From Cohnella panacarvi Gsoil 349 (GTDB taxonomy: Bacteria > Bacillota > Bacilli > Paenibacillales > Paenibacillaceae), in the NCBI RefSeq assembly GCF_000515335.1, contig NZ_KI911563.1:711576-775575 (forward strand): a DNA stretch of 64,000 nucleotides. Direction: 5' to 3'. Below the pieces are notes generated by a model. The model was not told where the DNA came from. It ran no database searches and was given only the letters and a program-made list of their open reading frames with translations. The stretch's first letter is position 1. Each line of letters begins with the position of its first letter. Made by a program: the position numbers and the translations under genes. Shown here in pieces: positions 52,669 through 62,009 of the stretch.

Positions 52669-53913
52669 TCAAGATTCGAACAATTTCTGTCCGATATATT
52701 CTCCTTGCCGGATGCCGCCCGGGCAGGCGAACATGCCGCTGGCAATATGGAGCGTGTATTCGTTCAGCTTGTCGTTGCTTTGCATCAGCTTCAGCATCGG
52801 AATAAATTGCTCCTCCGGATTGCGCTGGTAGCTGATGAACAAGAGTCCCGCGTTAACGTTGCCGGTTCGAGGATCGACGCCGTCCGTATAAGAGTACCCT
52901 CTCCGATGAATGAGCTGCTTGGACTCCTTGGCCAGGCGGACGTGCGCCGTATCCGGGAGCTTCGAGGCATCGACTTCATCGAACTCTCCTTGTTTGCCGT
53001 AAGCCGCGCCGGACTCTTTATACCTGCCGAACGTGTCCTGTTGCTCCGCCATCGAAGAGCGATCCCATACTTCGAGCAGCATTCTGATTTTACGGAACGC
53101 CATGTACGTGCCGCCTCTCATCCATTCCGGCTCGTCTTCGCCCGCCCACACGACTTGGTCGAAGCCTGCGGACGTCTGGTGCAAGACGTTCGCCGTGCCG
53201 TCCTTGAAGCCGAACAAGTTGCGCGGCGTCGTCCCCGGGCGACCGCTAATGAATCCCTCGTTAAGCCAATTCAGCGTAGCCGCTCCGGTCGACAATCGGA
53301 TGAAGTTGCGGATCGCGTGGAACGCCACTTGCTGATCGTCCGCGCACACTTGCACGATAACGTCTCCTCCGGACATTGTCGCATCCAGCTTCTCGCGCGG
53401 CATCCTCGGAATATCCTTCAAGTAGATCGGCAGCTTGCCTGCCAGCCCATAACGGTCCCCACCTCCGACGCCGAATAAGGAAGGCCCGAACCCGAAAGTT
53501 ACGGTGAGTCCGGACGCCGGCAAATCGTAAGTTTCGCCGGTATCGCTAGGCGGCAGCATCGGATTGTCGCCCGTCCGCATCGAGCCTCCCGACGTGCTGA
53601 GGTCGCTGAACTTCGTCCAATCTTTCATCAGGCGAATGACGGCGGCAAGATCGGCAGCGACGATCTTGAAGCTGGCCAAGTACATGTACGTCTGCTGCGG
53701 GGTAACGATGCCTGCTTGGTGCTCGCCGTACATCTCGACTTGTTCTCCCTCGATATTCCCGTCAACCGCCTTGTTACGGTCCGAACCGGTTGCGCGTTCA
53801 ATGACCTTCATGCCCGCTCCGCCTACGATTAGTCCGACGCCCGCGACCGCTGACATTTTCAGAAAATCAAGCCGGGACATTCCGCCTTTGTTCGATTCCT
53901 CGCCCATGGACAT
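52669..53913 (-). CDS. efeB: Dyp-type heme peroxidase EfeB
   Basis: A 414-residue exported heme peroxidase, third gene of efeUOB. It has the Dyp motif LFGFKDGTAN with the distal Asp, and CPGGIRQGEYIG near the C-terminus. The N-terminus looks like a Tat signal (MSRLDFLKMSAVAGVG), but the twin arginine reads Arg-Leu. In Bacillus the EfeB enzyme oxidises ferrous iron for uptake by EfeU and protects against peroxide. The start follows AAGGAAGGGA. Confidence 0.93.
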   Translation of the reverse strand: MSMGEESNKGGMSRLDFLKMSAVAGVGLIVGGAGMKVIERATGSDRNKAVDGNIEGEQVEMYGEHQAGIVTPQQTYMYLASFKIVAADLAAVIRLMKDWTKFSDLSTSGGSMRTGDNPMLPPSDTGETYDLPASGLTVTFGFGPSLFGVGGGDRYGLAGKLPIYLKDIPRMPREKLDATMSGGDVIVQVCADDQQVAFHAIRNFIRLSTGAATLNWLNEGFISGRPGTTPRNLFGFKDGTANVLHQTSAGFDQVVWAGEDEPEWMRGGTYMAFRKIRMLLEVWDRSSMAEQQDTFGRYKESGAAYGKQGEFDEVDASKLPDTAHVRLAKESKQLIHRRGYSYTDGVDPRTGNVNAGLLFISYQRNPEEQFIPMLKLMQSNDKLNEYTLHIASGMFACPGGIRQGEYIGQKLFES

Positions 53914-53933
53914 TCCGTCCCTTCCTTTGTGGA

Positions 53934-55124
53934 TTATAGAATGCTTGCCGTCTGGGACATCAGCGTGGACAATACGCTCAGTTCGTCGCTGATCTCGCGA
54001 ATTTGCTCGGTCGTCAGCTTATCGTAAGTGACGTATTCCCCGTTCTTCTGGTAGGCAAGGAGCACCTGCTCCATCTTCTGGAACTGCGTATCCAATTGGC
54101 TGCCCAAATCCGGATTTTTCTCGTTCAACGCCGGAATGATCGATAGGTACACGGTTTTAGAGCCTTCGACGTTCGCCGCGAAATCGACTAAATCGAGGTG
54201 CGAGAACACTTCCTCCTCGCCCGTGATTTTCGACGTCGCCGCTTCGTTAAGCAGCTCCATCGCGCCGGCTACCATTCCTTTCGGTTCCAGCTCGAACGAG
54301 CTTACTTTCTGCTGCAGCTCTTGAATGTCGGCAACTAACTGGTCCGCGTATTTATCCATGCCTGCGAGCGAATTTTCCGCCCACAACGCTTTTTCGATCC
54401 GGTGAATACCCGTCCATGCGCCAATATCCTCTACGTCCGCCTCGCGCGCGTCGATGCGAGGATCCAAGTCCCCGAAGCTTTCGGCGATCGGCTCGATTCT
54501 TTCAAAGTTGACGCGGGCTTGCGGATACAGGCGCTTCGCTTCGTCGATATTGCCGGCTTTGACCGCATCCGTGAACAGCTTCGCCTGCACGACCATTTGG
54601 TCCGCTTGCTCCTGCACGTACTTCTTATAGTTGTCGACCGCCTGAAGCAGCAACTCGGACGTATTCGCCGTCGTCGGCTTCGCGTTCTTCAACGCGTCTA
54701 GCGCGCCTTGCAGCTTGGCTGCAGTGACCGTCAGCGCTTCAAAATCGACTTTGTCGTAGGCAGACGCCGAGAAGATCGGCATGACGTATTTCTCGACTTC
54801 CACGTATTCAAGCGGGAACGCCTGGCGTACCGAATTTTCGTAGGCAAGCCACGCATCGTTCACCGATTTGCCCAGCTTCTTGACTTCGTCCGCGTTCTGG
54901 CTGCCGATCGCTTCCTGAAGCTGCTTCGTCACTTCCTGCAGCTTGTTCGTACCTTCTTGAATCGCGCTATTGTCATTCGCCGGGGTTTCGGCGTGCTGAG
55001 CGCTAGCCGGAGCGGCCGACTCGGCATCTTTGTTATTGCCGCAAGCGGCCAGAGTCGCCGCGAGCAAAGCGAAAATGCCGATGTATCCTAGCTTGGAGAA
55101 CCGATTGTCCGTACGTGCGTGCAT
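53934..55124 (-). CDS. efeO: Iron-uptake lipoprotein EfeO (M75/imelysin family)
   Basis: A 396-residue lipoprotein. The lipobox is LLAATLAACGN with the Cys near residue 28. The imelysin-like EfeO domain follows, with the HxxE metal motif in TGIHRIEKALW and PLEYVEVEKYV near the start of the domain. It presents iron to EfeU at the outer membrane face. The ATG at 55124 follows GAGGAG; a longer frame from 55154 is rejected. It lies between efeU and efeB. Confidence 0.92.
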   Translation of the reverse strand: MHARTDNRFSKLGYIGIFALLAATLAACGNNKDAESAAPASAQHAETPANDNSAIQEGTNKLQEVTKQLQEAIGSQNADEVKKLGKSVNDAWLAYENSVRQAFPLEYVEVEKYVMPIFSASAYDKVDFEALTVTAAKLQGALDALKNAKPTTANTSELLLQAVDNYKKYVQEQADQMVVQAKLFTDAVKAGNIDEAKRLYPQARVNFERIEPIAESFGDLDPRIDAREADVEDIGAWTGIHRIEKALWAENSLAGMDKYADQLVADIQELQQKVSSFELEPKGMVAGAMELLNEAATSKITGEEEVFSHLDLVDFAANVEGSKTVYLSIIPALNEKNPDLGSQLDTQFQKMEQVLLAYQKNGEYVTYDKLTTEQIREISDELSVLSTLMSQTASIL

Positions 55125-55160
55125 GATTCCAACACTCCTCATTCTAATTAGCATGAAGCC

Positions 55161-56648
55161 TTATTTATATTTTTGAGCCGTATGGCGAACGCGCTGCAGA
55201 ACGATAACGGATAATCCCGCCATTACGAACAATAGCTGCGGCAACGTGCTGTACCAAGACGGATACAAACTGAAAGACGCTCTCTCGGGCAAATAATCGT
55301 CCACCGTAGAAGGGACGATTCCAGCCATTTGAAGACTGTGGATCCCCGAGCCCATGAATTTAAAGCATAGGTAGAACACGATCAAGCTGGAGACGAGGAA
55401 TACCGGACGGATCGGAAGCCGATTCCCGCCCTTGATGATCGCGAACGCGACGACGGCGAGAAGGCCGAATCCGGCAACGATGCCGCCGACGAGAGACGTG
55501 GCAGGCATTTTACCCGCCATCCCGATCAGGAAGATGACCGTCTCCAGCCCCTCGCGCGTAATCGCGAAAAAGGCGATTAATGCGAGAGACAACATTTTGC
55601 CGCCGGATATCGCCATGTCGCTCTTCGTCTTGATCAACCCGTTCCACCGTTTCACGTCGGAATTGCGGTGCAGCCAGTAGCTGACATACAGGAGCATCAA
55701 GCTGGCGAACACGCCGGTCCATCCATTGATCAAAGCGTTGTTCCGGCCGAACGCGCTGGAGGACAACAATAGCGCCACGCCGAATCCGACGACGATGCTT
55801 AGCGCGACGCCGGCCATCGTGCCGTAAGCGACCCATCTCTGCGCCGGCTTGGAGTTCGACTTCTTCGCGAACATGAGCAGCGTGCCCACGACGAGCAGCG
55901 CTTCGATTCCTTCGCGAATCGGAATCAAGGCCGCATCCCACCACGAATATTGGGCGTCGATGAGCGGCGACAGCGACCGGATCATCCGATCGACGACCAT
56001 GGACGCTTCTTCCGGCTTGCCCTCTCCGGACAAGTAGGCGTCGAGCATCACCAAGTCCCGCTCCGAATCGCTGTATACGGACTGCGATTGGCTGACGACG
56101 TCACCTTCGACGGTCAGCCATTGACGTTGTAACAGCTTCGTTTCGGACCTTGCCTGCTCGAGCTCGCCTCGGTCGATCAAGTCCCCTGTTTGACGGAGCT
56201 TCAACACGTAGGTGCCGAGCGACAGGTTCGTCTTCCCGTCGTTCATGACGAACGCGCCTTCCGCGTACATTTGCAGCGAAAATCTCAAATCGGATGCGTG
56301 GGTCGCCGCTTGCTTCGAATCTTTGATTACGAACGAAAGCGATAAGGCGGCGATCTTGCCGTCGATCTCGAGCGCCATATCGAGCGATTGCCGCTTCGCT
56401 TCGGCTTTGTTCGCGTTCCACCATTTCTTAACGGCCGAGAATGATTCCGAACCCTGCTCTATACTCCCTGAATCCAGCTGCTGGATCATTCGCTCGGTTT
56501 CAGCGAGGGCGTTGGTCGTATCCTGTACCCCCGGTTCGGCGTACGCTTTCCCCTGGATCGTCTGCATGCTCGAGATCAAAAGCATTATTGCGAATAGTAT
56601 CGTTAGTCGATTGAAATGCAGTCGTAGTCTGCGGTCCCCGTATGGCAT
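55161..56648 (-). CDS. efeU: FTR1-type iron permease EfeU
   Basis: A 495-residue permease. An N-terminal signal (1-38) and an extracytoplasmic helical domain (40-225) precede seven or so membrane helices. Two iron-transport REGxE motifs are present: IREGIEALLVV and TREGLETVIFL. The long external domain is common in Firmicute EfeU. The start follows AAGGGGA. It heads the operon efeU-efeO-efeB. Confidence 0.92.
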   Translation of the reverse strand: MPYGDRRLRLHFNRLTILFAIMLLISSMQTIQGKAYAEPGVQDTTNALAETERMIQQLDSGSIEQGSESFSAVKKWWNANKAEAKRQSLDMALEIDGKIAALSLSFVIKDSKQAATHASDLRFSLQMYAEGAFVMNDGKTNLSLGTYVLKLRQTGDLIDRGELEQARSETKLLQRQWLTVEGDVVSQSQSVYSDSERDLVMLDAYLSGEGKPEEASMVVDRMIRSLSPLIDAQYSWWDAALIPIREGIEALLVVGTLLMFAKKSNSKPAQRWVAYGTMAGVALSIVVGFGVALLLSSSAFGRNNALINGWTGVFASLMLLYVSYWLHRNSDVKRWNGLIKTKSDMAISGGKMLSLALIAFFAITREGLETVIFLIGMAGKMPATSLVGGIVAGFGLLAVVAFAIIKGGNRLPIRPVFLVSSLIVFYLCFKFMGSGIHSLQMAGIVPSTVDDYLPERASFSLYPSWYSTLPQLLFVMAGLSVIVLQRVRHTAQKYK

Positions 56649-56697
56649 TGTCGACCGTCCCCTTACCGATATCGTGTAGCTTTACCGTACAACTAAT

Positions 56698-56712
56698 TGA
56701 TAATAATTATCA
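56698..56712. promoter_or_regulatory. Fur box of efeUOB
   Basis: TGATAATAATTATCA matches the Bacillus Fur 7-1-7 consensus at every position. It lies directly downstream of the -10, so bound Fur would cover the start site. Confidence 0.92.
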
Positions 56713-56719
56713 ATATCAA

Positions 56720-56747
56720 ATTATATCAGCCTGATGACGCCCGTCAA
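56720..56747 (-). promoter_or_regulatory. Promoter of efeUOB
   Basis: On the minus strand TTGACG (56747-56742), a 16-bp spacer and TATAAT (56725-56720). The leader to efeU is about 65 bp. Confidence 0.8.
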
Positions 56748-56820
56748 TGAAAACCTTATAAATTCTAAATATTCGAAGGTGTATTCGTTCACATTTATCT
56801 CACAATATTCGAACGTTGGA

Positions 56821-56855
56821 AAAAAAAGAGACGAAGCGCGCTCGCTTCGTCTCTT
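56821..56855 (-). terminator. Terminator of the aldo/keto reductase gene
   Basis: On the minus strand AAGAGACGAAGCG and CGCTTCGTCTCTT form a strong hairpin followed by eight T. Confidence 0.9.
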
Positions 56856-56889
56856 CGTCATGAAATCGGATGGTCGTATGCTTCGCGGC

Positions 56890-57870
56890 TTACCAAGCGT
56901 ATGCTTTCGGCGCGGAACCCCCGGGACCCGGGAAAATCTCGTCCAGACGCTTCAACGTCGCTTCGTCGAGCTGAATGTCGACGACGCGCAGCGCGCCTTC
57001 CAGCTGTCCGAGCGTTCGCGGGCCGATGATCGGCGCGGTCATCGAAAGCTGAACGAGCGTCCAGGCAAGCGCAACGTTCGCTTCGCTCTCGCCGAGCTCG
57101 CGGCACAGCGCCTCGAACGCGACTAGCTGCTCGCGGTACCGTTCCGTCCGCTCCGGATTGTTCGCGCGCTTGGAGCCTTCGATCGGCTTCAGCGCATGAC
57201 CGCTTAGCAAGCCTCCGTCGAGCGGGCTCCATGCGATGACGCCGATGCCGAGCTCTTCTGCCGCAGGCAATACTTCCAGTTCAGGCAGCCTGCACAGCAG
57301 ACTGTATTTATGCTGCTCGCTCACGAGCCCGAGCATGCGGTGGTTGCGAGCCTCGTACTGCGCTTTCACAAGGTCTCGGCCGGCGAAGTTGCTGGAGCCG
57401 ACGTAGCCGATCTTGCCTTGGTGCAGCGCCACGTTGAACGCCTCCCATAACTCGTCCCAAGAGACGTTACGGTCGACGTGATGCATTTGGTATAGCTCGA
57501 TATGATCGGTCTGAAGCCGTCTGAGGGAGCCTTCCAGATGACGGCGAAGCTTATAGGCGGACAATCCGGCTTCTTGGTTCGGCCCGTCGTTCTCGTCGCT
57601 CATATCCCCGTAGAACTTCGTCGCAAGAACGACGCGTTCCCGGCGATTGCCCCCTTGAGCGAACCAGCGGCCGATAATTTCCTCGGTTCTGCCCGCGTTC
57701 TTGCCCCAACCGTAAATGTTAGCGGTGTCGAAGAAGTTGATGCCCGCATCGAGCGCCGCGTCCATGATGCGGAACGACTCCTTCTCGTCGGTATCGACGC
57801 CGAAGTTCATCGTCCCCAGACATAGCTTGCTGACCTTCAGGCCGGACCGGCCCAGTTGACTGAATTTCAC
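56890..57870 (-). CDS. Aldo/keto reductase
   Basis: A 326-residue NADPH-dependent reductase. The catalytic tetrad is visible: Asp in FFDTANIYG with Tyr, Lys in LATKFYG, and His in YQMHHVD. The cofactor loops SNFAG and IIGPRT are present. It resembles the general stress AKR group (YghZ/IolS type). The start is GTG at 57870 with GAGGGG upstream; the spacing is slightly long. The physiological substrate is unknown. Confidence 0.9.
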   Translation of the reverse strand: MKFSQLGRSGLKVSKLCLGTMNFGVDTDEKESFRIMDAALDAGINFFDTANIYGWGKNAGRTEEIIGRWFAQGGNRRERVVLATKFYGDMSDENDGPNQEAGLSAYKLRRHLEGSLRRLQTDHIELYQMHHVDRNVSWDELWEAFNVALHQGKIGYVGSSNFAGRDLVKAQYEARNHRMLGLVSEQHKYSLLCRLPELEVLPAAEELGIGVIAWSPLDGGLLSGHALKPIEGSKRANNPERTERYREQLVAFEALCRELGESEANVALAWTLVQLSMTAPIIGPRTLGQLEGALRVVDIQLDEATLKRLDEIFPGPGGSAPKAYAW

Positions 57871-58059
57871 TTTCCTTCACGCCCCTCTTCCGCATGATCG
57901 AACCTTCATCATTGTATCGAATTCGAATTCCAAACACAAAACGGCCTCCTCGTACGGACTTCTATCGCATAACGCCCGCCGCGATTGGAGAACGTAACTT
58001 CAGTCCACCGAGTTCCATCTTTGAATCGGCAGCAACTAACCACGAGGAGTGCATACGTT

Positions 58060-58584
58060 ATGGGAATTTTAAGCGGCAGTCCGAAGAACGAGCCATTGCA
58101 TTACGGGGAAGCTTACGATGTTTGGCAATTTTCGATGGGCGCCAAAGGCTGCGTGTCGGTTTATCGCGCGTTAAGCTATCATGCGGGAGACAAGGATCTG
58201 AAGAGTCTCGTCGGAGACATGATCAATCAAGCGGAGTTGGAAGCCTCGGAGTGCGACGAGATCTTGGTTCACAACGGGCTCGTTCCGTCCTTAGGCTTGC
58301 CGGATCGCCCGGAAGCGAAGCTCGAGGACATCCCGGTCGGAGCCAGATTCTCGGATATGGAGATCGCCGCGATGCTATCGGCGGATACGGCCGCCGGGCT
58401 AGTCCTGTGCAGTCAAATCATGGCCAAATGCATTCGCGAAGACGTCGCGGCTTTGTTCGCGAAATACCATGCCACGAGAGCGGCGATCGGATTAAAGGCG
58501 CTCAGACTAAGCAAGGACAAGGGTTGGCTGATTCCTCCCCCGCTTGTGTTGGATCGCCCGACGCGCGAGGAATCGAAGAAGTGA
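58060..58584 (+). CDS. DUF3231 family protein (ferritin-like)
   Basis: A 174-residue helical protein. It has the DUF3231 pattern EPLHYGEAYDVW and long helices with LVLCSQIMAKCIREDVAALF. Members are common in Bacilli, often tied to sporulation or coat. The ATG at 58060 follows GAGGAG; the frame from 57985 lacks a ribosome site. It is divergent from the aldo/keto reductase. Confidence 0.8.
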   Translation: MGILSGSPKNEPLHYGEAYDVWQFSMGAKGCVSVYRALSYHAGDKDLKSLVGDMINQAELEASECDEILVHNGLVPSLGLPDRPEAKLEDIPVGARFSDMEIAAMLSADTAAGLVLCSQIMAKCIREDVAALFAKYHATRAAIGLKALRLSKDKGWLIPPPLVLDRPTREESKK

Positions 58585-58590
58585 ATGAAG

Positions 58591-58633
58591 AAATAGGTGG
58601 CTCGAGGATCCTACCTCTGCAGCCGCCTATTTT
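58591..58633 (+). terminator. Terminator of the DUF3231 gene
   Basis: AAATAGGTGGCT and AGCCGCCTATTTT with a GAGG/CCTC inner loop, followed by a T run. Confidence 0.7.
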
Positions 58634-58644
58634 ATCCGTTCCCT

Positions 58645-58824
58645 TTATTCGCTCGGTGCCGGTTTCCTGCTAATGGACGTCAGATCGAACGCCTCTTTAG
58701 GAATCCCTAAATCGCGGGCCATCTTCTTCTTCATCACCATGGCTTGCCGCAAGCTAGTCGCTTGGAATTCAAGCGTCGTGCCGGCTTGATCCTCGAACGC
58801 GTAATAGCACTTTTTGTTGGACAT
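58645..58824 (-). CDS. 59-residue protein of unknown function
   Basis: A short frame starting at ATG 58824 behind AAGGGGAG and ending in TAA at 58645. It begins MSNKKCYYAFEDQAGT, has a basic helical middle (RQAMVMKKKMARDLG), and ends RKPAPSE. The ribosome site, unbroken frame between two terminators, and codon use like the neighbours support it as a real gene. I do not recognise the family. Confidence 0.65.
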   Translation of the reverse strand: MSNKKCYYAFEDQAGTTLEFQATSLRQAMVMKKKMARDLGIPKEAFDLTSISRKPAPSE

Positions 58825-58970
58825 GAACGAACTCCCCTTCCGTTAAGTCAATACCCTATGCCGGGTTAGTATGCGTACGAACGAGCCTATGCACACATAC
58901 ATCCGTTTTCCGCCTCAACTGCATGGAGTACAGCTCGTTATCACAATATCGTCATTATCTAATGTTAATA

Positions 58971-59016
58971 AAAGAGGTGTCACTCGAGCCGATTCGACTT
59001 TAGGACACCCCCTCTT
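58971..59016 (-). terminator. Terminator of the YcaQ-type glycosylase gene
   Basis: On the minus strand AAGAGGGGGTGTC and GACACCTCTT pair, followed by TTATT. It overlaps the stop codon. The stretch 58825-58970 holds no gene I can see. Confidence 0.7.
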
Positions 59017-60196
59017 AAGGTTCGCCGATAACTTCCTCGCAATCGTTGAATGCCGCGAACCGTTCTACCCGTTCGCGCAACAGCCTGCGGAACTCTTCGT
59101 CCGTCTCCTCCGCGTCCTCCGGCCAGTACCGGGCGACGTTAAGCCGCTTCGCCTTCTTGTCCGCGACCAGCTCGATGCGTCCGACGAGCGCGTCGCCGTA
59201 CAGTACGGGAAGAACGTAATACCCGTACTTTCGCTCGGCGGCCGGCGTGTAAATTTCCCATTTATAATCGAAATCGAATAAAGCCCGGATCAACTTGCGA
59301 TCCCACATCAAGTTATCGAGCGGAGCGATGAACTCTACCCGGCGATCGTATTCGAGCTTGTCGGCGAGCGCCGAACGGAGGAGCGGTTCGTCGTTCGCGC
59401 ATGCGTATAGCGGTTCTGATATTCCTTCCACGGCGCAAGGAATAATCGCTTCTTCCGCAAGCAACGACGCGAACGCTGCTTTACGAGCCTCGGCTTTCAA
59501 TCGGTCGATCCCGAGCCAAGCGTCAGACGGCTTATTCCACAGCATTCCTACGGAACGGATGCGCCGCAGCACCATCCACCTCGCGAATTCCGCTTCCGTC
59601 CGGTTCGGGTCCGCCGCGCATAGAATAGAGGGTTCGATATAGTCTTCGGCGAGCGCGTAAGACTTAATCGTTCCTCTCTTGTGGTGAACGATCAAATCCC
59701 CGCGAAAATACAACGTCTCCAGCGCCGCTCTCGCCAGCGTCGTCGCGTTCCATGACCAATCGACCGTTTCCTTCAGCGGCAAATCCTTCGCGCTGACCGG
59801 ACCGTTCTCCCGAATGAACCGCTTGACTTCTTCCGCTACCGCGTCGACTTTGTCGCGGCTTCGCCCATGCTTCCGGTAAAGCTCCCGGGTTCTCTCGAAA
59901 TACGGCCAGTCTTGGACAGGGAAGATCGCCAGCATTTTGTCGAAGTAATCGACCAGCTCTCTGTCTTGATACAGAAGCTCGCTAAGCATCTCCTTCTTAA
60001 ATCCGCCGATCCGGGATTGAAGCACGAGCTCGGCGTTCTTGCCGCATACGTCGATCGGATCGAACTGAATGCAGCCCGCTTGTTTCGCGAATTCGCATAT
60101 GCCTCGTTTACCCGCGAATTTGTAAGCTCCGAGCAGTCCATGCTTAAGCAGAAGGAACTTGCGGGCTTGCCCGCTCGTCATTCGATATTCGCTCAT
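59015..60196 (-). CDS. YcaQ/AlkX-type crosslink-repair DNA glycosylase
   Basis: A 393-residue winged-helix (HTH_42) protein. The proposed catalytic QxD motif is seen in GCIQFDPIDV, and LDNLMWDRKLIRALFDFDY with EIYTPAAERKYGYYVLP are family hallmarks. E. coli YcaQ unhooks DNA interstrand crosslinks. The ATG at 60196 lies just after the upstream stop (TAGAATG), so it is coupled to the LURP-one gene. A longer frame from 60244 is rejected. Confidence 0.87.
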   Translation of the reverse strand: MSEYRMTSGQARKFLLLKHGLLGAYKFAGKRGICEFAKQAGCIQFDPIDVCGKNAELVLQSRIGGFKKEMLSELLYQDRELVDYFDKMLAIFPVQDWPYFERTRELYRKHGRSRDKVDAVAEEVKRFIRENGPVSAKDLPLKETVDWSWNATTLARAALETLYFRGDLIVHHKRGTIKSYALAEDYIEPSILCAADPNRTEAEFARWMVLRRIRSVGMLWNKPSDAWLGIDRLKAEARKAAFASLLAEEAIIPCAVEGISEPLYACANDEPLLRSALADKLEYDRRVEFIAPLDNLMWDRKLIRALFDFDYKWEIYTPAAERKYGYYVLPVLYGDALVGRIELVADKKAKRLNVARYWPEDAEETDEEFRRLLRERVERFAAFNDCEEVIGEP

Positions 60197-60197
60197 T

Positions 60198-60776
60198 CTA
60201 TCCCTGCTGCCCTTCGATAACAATAAGCAGCACCGCGGCGGCAAGCCCTAAGCGCCGATCCAGCCGCTGATTCGTATCGAGCGAGAAATCCAAATTCAGT
60301 TTTCCGACGAATGGATTCAAGTCTTGCTTAAAGAACGCGACGCGTTCGCCGTTCATCTCAACATGGAACTTCTGCGGGATGAGATTGGTCAGGAACCGTC
60401 TGAGCAACGCCATCCATGGGCTGTCTTCCTTAATCAGCCCGACTTCCGTCTCGCTTCGGTCCAGAATGACCCACTCGTCCTTCAGCATCGACTTCATTCC
60501 TTTGCGGCGGAGCGATCCGAGATTCTCTCCGGTCACGGAATCGACCACGTCGTAGGTAGCCGAGAAGTCGATGACGCTGCGCGCCTGTATCGACAGGAGC
60601 TCTTCTTGCATCGTATCGTCGGAGAACAGCCGGATATCTTCCTTCAGCTTGAACGCCTTCATTTGCGAGTACAGGATCGGTTGGCCGTTGCCGTCGAAAA
60701 TATCGATTTTCGCTCCCGCCAACGTTAAAATTTGTTTTCTGACGAGGTATTGCGTATGCGTGAACTTCGGATTCAT
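60198..60776 (-). CDS. LURP-one-related/scramblase-like protein
   Basis: A 192-residue beta-barrel protein of the LOR/YxjI family. Features are QYLVRKQILTLAGAKIDIF at the N-terminus, repeated beta hairpins, and a hydrophobic C-terminal helix (LGLAAAVLLIVIE). The molecular role of bacterial members is unknown. The ATG follows GGAGG by 11 bp. It is co-transcribed with the YcaQ-type gene. Confidence 0.82.
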   Translation of the reverse strand: MNPKFTHTQYLVRKQILTLAGAKIDIFDGNGQPILYSQMKAFKLKEDIRLFSDDTMQEELLSIQARSVIDFSATYDVVDSVTGENLGSLRRKGMKSMLKDEWVILDRSETEVGLIKEDSPWMALLRRFLTNLIPQKFHVEMNGERVAFFKQDLNPFVGKLNLDFSLDTNQRLDRRLGLAAAVLLIVIEGQQG

Positions 60777-60854
60777 GGAAAACCTGGCCTCCTACGCGTC
60801 ATTTGCTTCTATCCAAAAATTCGACAGACGGCCGGGAACTCCTTCCGCACGCCA

Positions 60855-60880
60855 AAAGGAAGAGGCGTTCTCTCTTCCTT
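60855..60880 (-). terminator. Terminator of speD
   Basis: On the minus strand AAGGAAGAG and CTCTTCCTT form a stem followed by TTGG; it lies 18 bp after the stop. Confidence 0.65.
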
Positions 60881-60897
60881 ATCCGCACCTCTTCGCT

Positions 60898-61710
60898 TCA
60901 ATCGTACACCATGTTTTTGCCGTAGAAAATTTCGTCCATCTCCCATTTGACGCTTTTCTCGATCTCAAGCTGATCTTCCTTGCTCAGAGAGTCGGCCGTA
61001 TAGCCGAATAAGTAGTTATTCAGGTCGAATTCCCGCAGCTTGCATTTCGTATGAAAGATATTTTCCTGGTAAACGTTCACGTCGATCATCTGGTACATGT
61101 CCTTAACTTCGGGCGGGATGTAGTTCTGGATGGAGCTAATCTCATGATCGATGAACAACTTATGTCCGTTAATATCCCGCGTGAACCCTCTTACCCGGTA
61201 ATCCATCGTCATAATGTCGGTATCGAACGAATGAATAAGGTAATTCAGCGCTTTCAGCGGCGAGATCTCCCCGCAAGTCGAGACGTCGATATCGGCTCGG
61301 AACGTGCTTATTCCTTCGTCCGGATGATACTCGGGATAGGTGTGCACCGTAATGTGGCTTTTGTCCAAGTGCCCGACGACGGCCCCAGGGAGAGGCCCGG
61401 GAGATTCCTCGAACGATTCGCTCGGCTCCTGCTCGATCGGCCCCTCCGACACGAGCATCGTGACGCTGGCGCCTTGCGGCTCGTAATCCTGCTTGGCGAT
61501 GTTCAGCACGTGCGCCCCGATAATGTCGGCCACGGATTTCAATATCGCCGTCAGCCGGTCCGCGTTGTACTGCTCGTCAATATACGCTAGATAGGCTTTG
61601 CGTTCATCCTTCGTCTTCGTAAAACAAATATCGTACATGTTGAAGCTAAGCGATTTCGTTAAATTGTTAAACCCGTGCAGCGTAATTCGTTGCTCCGTAG
61701 TTAGAACCAT
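60898..61710 (-). CDS. speD: S-adenosylmethionine decarboxylase proenzyme
   Basis: A 270-residue proenzyme of the long E. coli type. Self-cleavage before S118 in [12 protein letters not shown] would create the pyruvoyl group. [17 protein letters not shown] and [19 protein letters not shown] are family blocks. It supplies decarboxylated SAM for spermidine. The ATG follows GGGAGGAG. No speE is in the window. Confidence 0.95.
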   Translation of the reverse strand: MVLTTEQRITLHGFNNLTKSLSFNMYDICFTKTKDERKAYLAYIDEQYNADRLTAILKSVADIIGAHVLNIAKQDYEPQGASVTMLVSEGPIEQEPSESFEESPGPLPGAVVGHLDKSHITVHTYPEYHPDEGISTFRADIDVSTCGEISPLKALNYLIHSFDTDIMTMDYRVRGFTRDINGHKLFIDHEISSIQNYIPPEVKDMYQMIDVNVYQENIFHTKCKLREFDLNNYLFGYTADSLSKEDQLEIEKSVKWEMDEIFYGKNMVYD

Positions 61711-62009
61711 CCGCGCGCTCCTCCCGACGTTTCGCCGCTTTGCGTACTATCGCATGTTAACCGTTAGGATGCGATCAAACGGAGGGATTTATGTTGAATG
61801 TCGGAAGATGTTCGCATGACTGTTCCCGTGACAATCGCAATGACGCCTCGGGTGACCGTGACAAGAAATCGGACCTCGGACATGACGAACGCGGCTCGTT
61901 TTTCGAACTTAAGTAGCATTTTCTAACAGTTATGACGGGAATAAGAGGATTCGTCCGCCGCCTATCGAAAGGGGTAGGAGCTTATTTCATACGCGCGAGG
62001 AGATTAGGC
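61711..62009. other. Divergent spacer between speD and NTPase gene
   Basis: No gene is supported here. An inverted repeat, ATCGCAT (61749-61755) and ATGCGAT (61769-61775), lies in the speD upstream region and could be a regulatory site or a leader hairpin. A frame from 61932 extends the NTPase by 26 codons but has no ribosome site. Confidence 0.35.
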
